A stretch of 64,000 nt of DNA from Rahnella aquatilis CIP 78.65 = ATCC 33071. Lineage in GTDB: Bacteria; Pseudomonadota; Gammaproteobacteria; Enterobacterales; Enterobacteriaceae. Below, piece by piece: positions 60,095-64,000 of the stretch (position 1 is the stretch's first letter; every line of letters starts with the position of its first letter). The notes under the pieces were generated by a model. It did not search any database, was not told where the DNA came from, and saw only the letters and a list, made by a program, of their open reading frames with translations. The DNA is taken from assembly GCF_000241955.1 (NCBI RefSeq), contig NC_016818.1, positions 4,464,001-4,528,000 on the forward strand, read 5' to 3'. The translations under genes were made by a program, and so were the position numbers.

Positions 60095-60478
60095 TTAGAA
60101 CCTCAAGCCAGTAATGAAAGATACCAGGCGGACTAAAATACCATCCAGCCCCCACAGAATCAGAGACATAACGGCAGTTACCGCAGCAACGATCAGTGTG
60201 GTATGCAATGTTTCCTGGCGCGTTGGCCAAATGACTTTACGTACTTCAGTACGCGCTTCACGAGCAAACGCGACCGTCGCTTTGCCTTTAGTGGTCAGTA
60301 AAGCCACTGCGCCTGCAATTGCGATAATAACAACTACGGCTAACGCGCGTAACGGCAGGCTGTATGCACGGTAATAATAGTTACCGACAATAGCTACAAC
60401 CAACAAAACGGCAACAATCAGCCACTTTACCGCTTCCAGGCCGCGCCCGCTCCCTTGAGCCTCGGTATTCGCACTCAT
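60095..60478 (-). CDS. secE: Preprotein translocase subunit SecE
   Basis: 127 residues from ATG 60478, aligning with E. coli SecE from [15 protein letters not shown]. Three membrane segments, and the essential cytoplasmic segment [20 protein letters not shown] before the last one. It stabilises SecY in the translocon. The upstream in-frame ATG at 60493 would add five non-conserved residues. Confidence 0.98.
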   Translation of the reverse strand: MSANTEAQGSGRGLEAVKWLIVAVLLVVAIVGNYYYRAYSLPLRALAVVVIIAIAGAVALLTTKGKATVAFAREARTEVRKVIWPTRQETLHTTLIVAAVTAVMSLILWGLDGILVRLVSFITGLRF

Positions 60479-60594
60479 AAACCAACCCGTCACAATGATT
60501 CAGAACAAACAACTTTGCCTCGCATTGCGAGGCAAACCAAACCGATCGATGCTCTACTTGAGCGCAATTCGGTGTTTTACGCTATATCTCAGAG

Positions 60595-60640
60595 CCTATC
60601 TCACCAGTGATTATGACGTATAAATCGCTGATGAGATAGG
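60595..60640. repeat. Imperfect inverted repeat in the tuf-secE interval
   Basis: CCTATCTCA (60595-60603) pairs with TGAGATAGG (60632-60640), and the helix continues through CAGTGATT and AATCGCTG with two mismatched positions, about 18 bp per arm. It lies between the tuf terminator and secE, where the secE promoter is expected. Confidence 0.55.
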
Positions 60641-60660
60641 TTCTAGCGCCACAGCGTAGA

Positions 60661-60688
60661 AAAAAGGGCATCGAATGATGCCCTTTTA
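60661..60688 (-). terminator. tuf terminator
   Basis: Stem AAAAGGGCAT with ATGCCCTTTT (minus strand), followed by T-rich DNA, 44 bases after the tuf stop. Confidence 0.92.
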
Positions 60689-60731
60689 ATGTGTATTGCG
60701 TCAACGAATAGTGACAAAAAACTATCAGCGA

Positions 60732-61952
<1,221 letters not shown>

Positions 61953-62024
61953 TCACCACATCAACCAAGCATTTGCTTGACGAATTAGTTTACAGAAAGA
62001 AAATCAGGAGGGAGAATTTGGAAG

Positions 62025-62100
62025 TGGTGCTGATAGGCAGATTCGAACTGCCGACCTCACCCTTACCAAGGGTGCGCTCTACCAACTGAGCTATATCAGC
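62025..62100 (-). tRNA. thrT: tRNA-Thr (anticodon GGT)
   Basis: 76 nt from GCTGATATAGCTCAGTTGG to TATCAGCACCA, with encoded CCA and anticodon loop CTTGGTAA. Last tRNA before tufB, as in E. coli thrT. Confidence 0.97.
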
Positions 62101-62107
62101 ACATACT

Positions 62108-62182
<75 letters not shown>

Positions 62183-62312
62183 ATCCTGGAACTCGGCTAC
62201 CTGATTGTTCTGAAGAACTTGAAGACGGGGAAAAGGACGTGAGACACTTAATTCCTCACCTTCACTTGAAGCGACTCTTTCACTTCAAGCTGCCTCATTA
62301 CTAAGGCTTGTA

Positions 62313-62397
<85 letters not shown>

Positions 62398-62416
62398 TAA
62401 TTGTTCAGTACTTGAA

Positions 62417-62492
<76 letters not shown>

Positions 62493-62506
62493 ATCAAGTG
62501 CTGCGC

Positions 62507-62535
62507 ATTCTATGGAGACTTTACGGGGTATGCAA
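62507..62535 (-). promoter_or_regulatory. Promoter of the tRNA-tufB operon
   Basis: Minus strand TTGCAT (62530-62535), 17-base spacer, TAGAAT (62507-62512), then a GCGC discriminator typical of stringently controlled tRNA promoters. An A+T-rich run lies just upstream of the -35. Confidence 0.82.
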
Positions 62536-62879
62536 CAAAAAAATTGCATGTTTTGCACTATCGCTCATGTTTTATTCAAAAAGTAAGCTTTTTCCCTTTT
62601 TCCGCAGTGAAAGGGGTGAAAATATATTCAAAAGCGCCACTTCTTCATCTTTGTCTGGGCACGACATAAACCCCTTTTCTGTACTTCATTACTGAAATAA
62701 ATCCTTTGCAGGGCGTAACGGTCTTCTTGGATGCACTGAAAATGCGCGCTTGCCACACAAATGAACATCAAAAGGCATTTCTTTATCAGTTCCGCTTGAT
62801 TTAAAGGCCATTTATATTGGCGCATTTTTTGCACTCTTCATGGGGAAGGCACTATTTTGCTATTTTAAGGAGTGCAGCT
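62536..62879. promoter_or_regulatory. Intergenic region between tRNA operon promoter and the GNAT gene
   Basis: A+T-rich non-coding stretch. A possible promoter for the GNAT gene is TTGCAC (62829-62834), 18 bases, TATTTT (62853-62858). An AAGGAG Shine-Dalgarno precedes the ATG at 62880. Nothing else is recognised. Confidence 0.45.
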
Positions 62880-63416
62880 ATGAAAATTGTCATGCTCAAC
62901 GCCGCGACATTACCTATTTATAGAGATGAACTGGCACAACTGCTCGTACAAGCCAACACCACAGGCGCTTCTGTGGGGTTCCCGCATGTCACCGGACAAA
63001 GAGATGCTGAAGACTCTTTTCATGATTTACGCCCCGCACTGACTCATAATGAGCGATGGCTTTGGATCGCCAGAGATGAAAGAGGTGTCATAGGGACCGT
63101 CCAACTCTATCTGGCTCGCTCTCCGGATTTACCTCATCAGGCCGAAATCAGTACTTTGCTGGTCAGTGCCCGTGCGAGACGACGCGGCGTTGGTCGTCTG
63201 TTAATGCGTGCACTGGAAAATACTGCCCAGAACCTGCGTTGTTCCGTTCTGTCTTCAGATATGCAGTCAGGTTCAGACGCCGAAGCGTTCTATCGTGCTC
63301 AGGGTTATCGCTGCGCTACACTCAGGCAAGACGCTGCCCGATACAGCAGAAAAAATGGAGTGGTTTATTGCAAACAACTACCGTCTTTTACCTGCATATC
63401 TCAACCCCTCTTTTAG
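62880..63416 (+). CDS. GNAT family N-acetyltransferase
   Basis: 178-residue cytoplasmic acyltransferase of the GCN5-related family; substrate unknown. The acetyl-CoA pyrophosphate-binding motif is RARRRGVGRLLM (Q/R-x-x-G-x-G type) after the strand ISTLLVS, and the preceding strands GVIGTVQLYLARS fit motif D/A order. The C-terminal FYRAQGYR is the usual aromatic end of motif B. ATG 62880 follows AAGGAG. E. coli has no gene here between thrU and coaA, so it is an accessory insertion. A 15-bp hairpin follows its stop. Confidence 0.85.
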   Translation: MKIVMLNAATLPIYRDELAQLLVQANTTGASVGFPHVTGQRDAEDSFHDLRPALTHNERWLWIARDERGVIGTVQLYLARSPDLPHQAEISTLLVSARARRRGVGRLLMRALENTAQNLRCSVLSSDMQSGSDAEAFYRAQGYRCATLRQDAARYSRKNGVVYCKQLPSFTCISQPLF

Positions 63417-63420
63417 TCTT

Positions 63421-63455
63421 GAAAGTGTGCGGTGACCGTTTCACCGCACACTTTC
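63421..63455 (+). terminator. 15-bp perfect hairpin after the GNAT gene
   Basis: GAAAGTGTGCGGTGA (63421-63435) and TCACCGCACACTTTC (63441-63455) are perfectly complementary around a 5-base loop. It begins 4 bases after the GNAT stop. There is no long T-run, so it may end transcription poorly or protect the 3' end of the mRNA. Confidence 0.6.
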
Positions 63456-63636
63456 AAAGACTTTCCGCGTTTACATAACTTTCTCAAAAAATTTTAAACT
63501 CAATCAAAGAAATCGATAAGTTATAAGAAAAAGATCTCCCTCGAAAATTAAGGTGTCTATAATATGCTGCTGGTTTACTGTCTGGAGTTGGCGTGATCGC
63601 CTTTCCTGACCTGCGCTAACAGGCAGACTTTAACTT

Positions 63637-64000
63637 ATGAAAAAAAGAGACCCATCTTTGGCAACTCCTTATCTGCAGTTTGATCGTGCGCAGTGGGCAG
63701 CCTTACGTGATTCAGTACCGCTCACGCTCAAAGAAGCAGAAGTGGTGAACCTGAAAGGCATAAACGAGGATTTATCCCTCGAGGAAGTTGCACAGATCTA
63801 TCTGCCACTTTCGCGCCTTCTCAATTTTTACATCAGTTCCAACCTGCGACGACAAGCCGTGCTTGAGCAGTTCCTTGGTACAGACGGGCAGAAAATTCCT
63901 TATGTCATTGGAATTGCCGGGAGTGTAGCGGTAGGTAAAAGTACGACAGCCCGCGTCCTCCAGGCATTATTAAGCCGTTGGCCAGAGCATCGTTCAGTAG
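63637..64000 (+). CDS. coaA: Pantothenate kinase CoaA (3' end outside window)
   Basis: Phosphorylates pantothenate, the controlling step of coenzyme A synthesis, and is inhibited by CoA in E. coli. 121 residues are visible before the window ends. After a variable N-terminus the sequence [19 protein letters not shown] matches E. coli CoaA. The ATP-binding P-loop GSVAVGKS lies at residues 95-102, and the frame runs intact to the window edge. Divergent from the tRNA-tufB operon, as in E. coli. Confidence 0.96.
   Translation, partial: MKKRDPSLATPYLQFDRAQWAALRDSVPLTLKEAEVVNLKGINEDLSLEEVAQIYLPLSRLLNFYISSNLRRQAVLEQFLGTDGQKIPYVIGIAGSVAVGKSTTARVLQALLSRWPEHRSV

Overview
This window is chromosomal DNA from a member of the Enterobacterales. 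Protein lengths and motifs closely match E. coli for PurH, PurD, MetH, MetA, RpoB, SecE and HemE, and an ERIC-type intergenic repeat is present. The gene order follows the E. coli 90-92 minute region (plsB/ubiA ... pgi/lysC ... metH/iclR/aceKAB/metA/rrn/purHD/hupA/hemE/thi/rpoCB/rpl/nusG/secE/tufB/tRNAs/coaA). The mal, xylE and zra genes found at this place in E. coli are missing, and the accessory genes suggest a Yersiniaceae-type genus (Rahnella/Rouxiella/Serratia-like). The genus is an inference.

Layout. 1-4.5 kb: the 3' part of plsB, convergent with ubiC-ubiA, then psiE and an ERIC element touching the pgi stop codon. 4.5-9.1 kb: pgi, divergent from lysC, which carries a lysine riboswitch; then a BASS-family transporter (PanS-like). 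9.1-17 kb: yjbB (Na/Pi cotransporter family, phosphate export) preceded by a six-gene operon: a 2-aminoethylphosphonate-type ABC importer, a cytoplasmic nucleotide-pyrophosphatase-like phosphoesterase and a HAD-IB phosphatase. A divergent GntR/UTRA (PhnR-like) regulator faces it. 17-28 kb: metH, iclR, the glyoxylate-shunt genes aceBAK, and metA with MetJ boxes. 28.3-33.9 kb: a complete rRNA operon on the minus strand (16S, tRNA-Glu, 23S, 5S, P1/P2 promoters, terminator). 34-42 kb: purHD, a DUF1481 lipoprotein gene, hupA, yjaG, nfi, hemE, nudC, rsd. 42.3-48 kb: thiCEFSGH behind a TPP riboswitch. 48.2-62.5 kb: rpoC, rpoB, rplL, rplJ, rplA, rplK, nusG, secE, tuf and four tRNAs, all on the minus strand. 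62.8-64 kb: a GNAT acetyltransferase and the start of coaA.

Most of the window is housekeeping DNA: translation, transcription, one-carbon/methionine, purine, thiamine and heme synthesis, and the glyoxylate shunt. The part least explained by known biology is the 10.8-17 kb cluster. It sits between metH and yjbB, which are adjacent in E. coli. It looks like a dedicated system for importing an organophosphate or phosphonate intact, hydrolysing it in the cytoplasm with two different phosphoesterases, and possibly exporting surplus phosphate through the adjoining yjbB. Its promoter region has a near-perfect GntR-type palindrome just downstream of a candidate PhoB box. The substrate cannot be read from the sequence.
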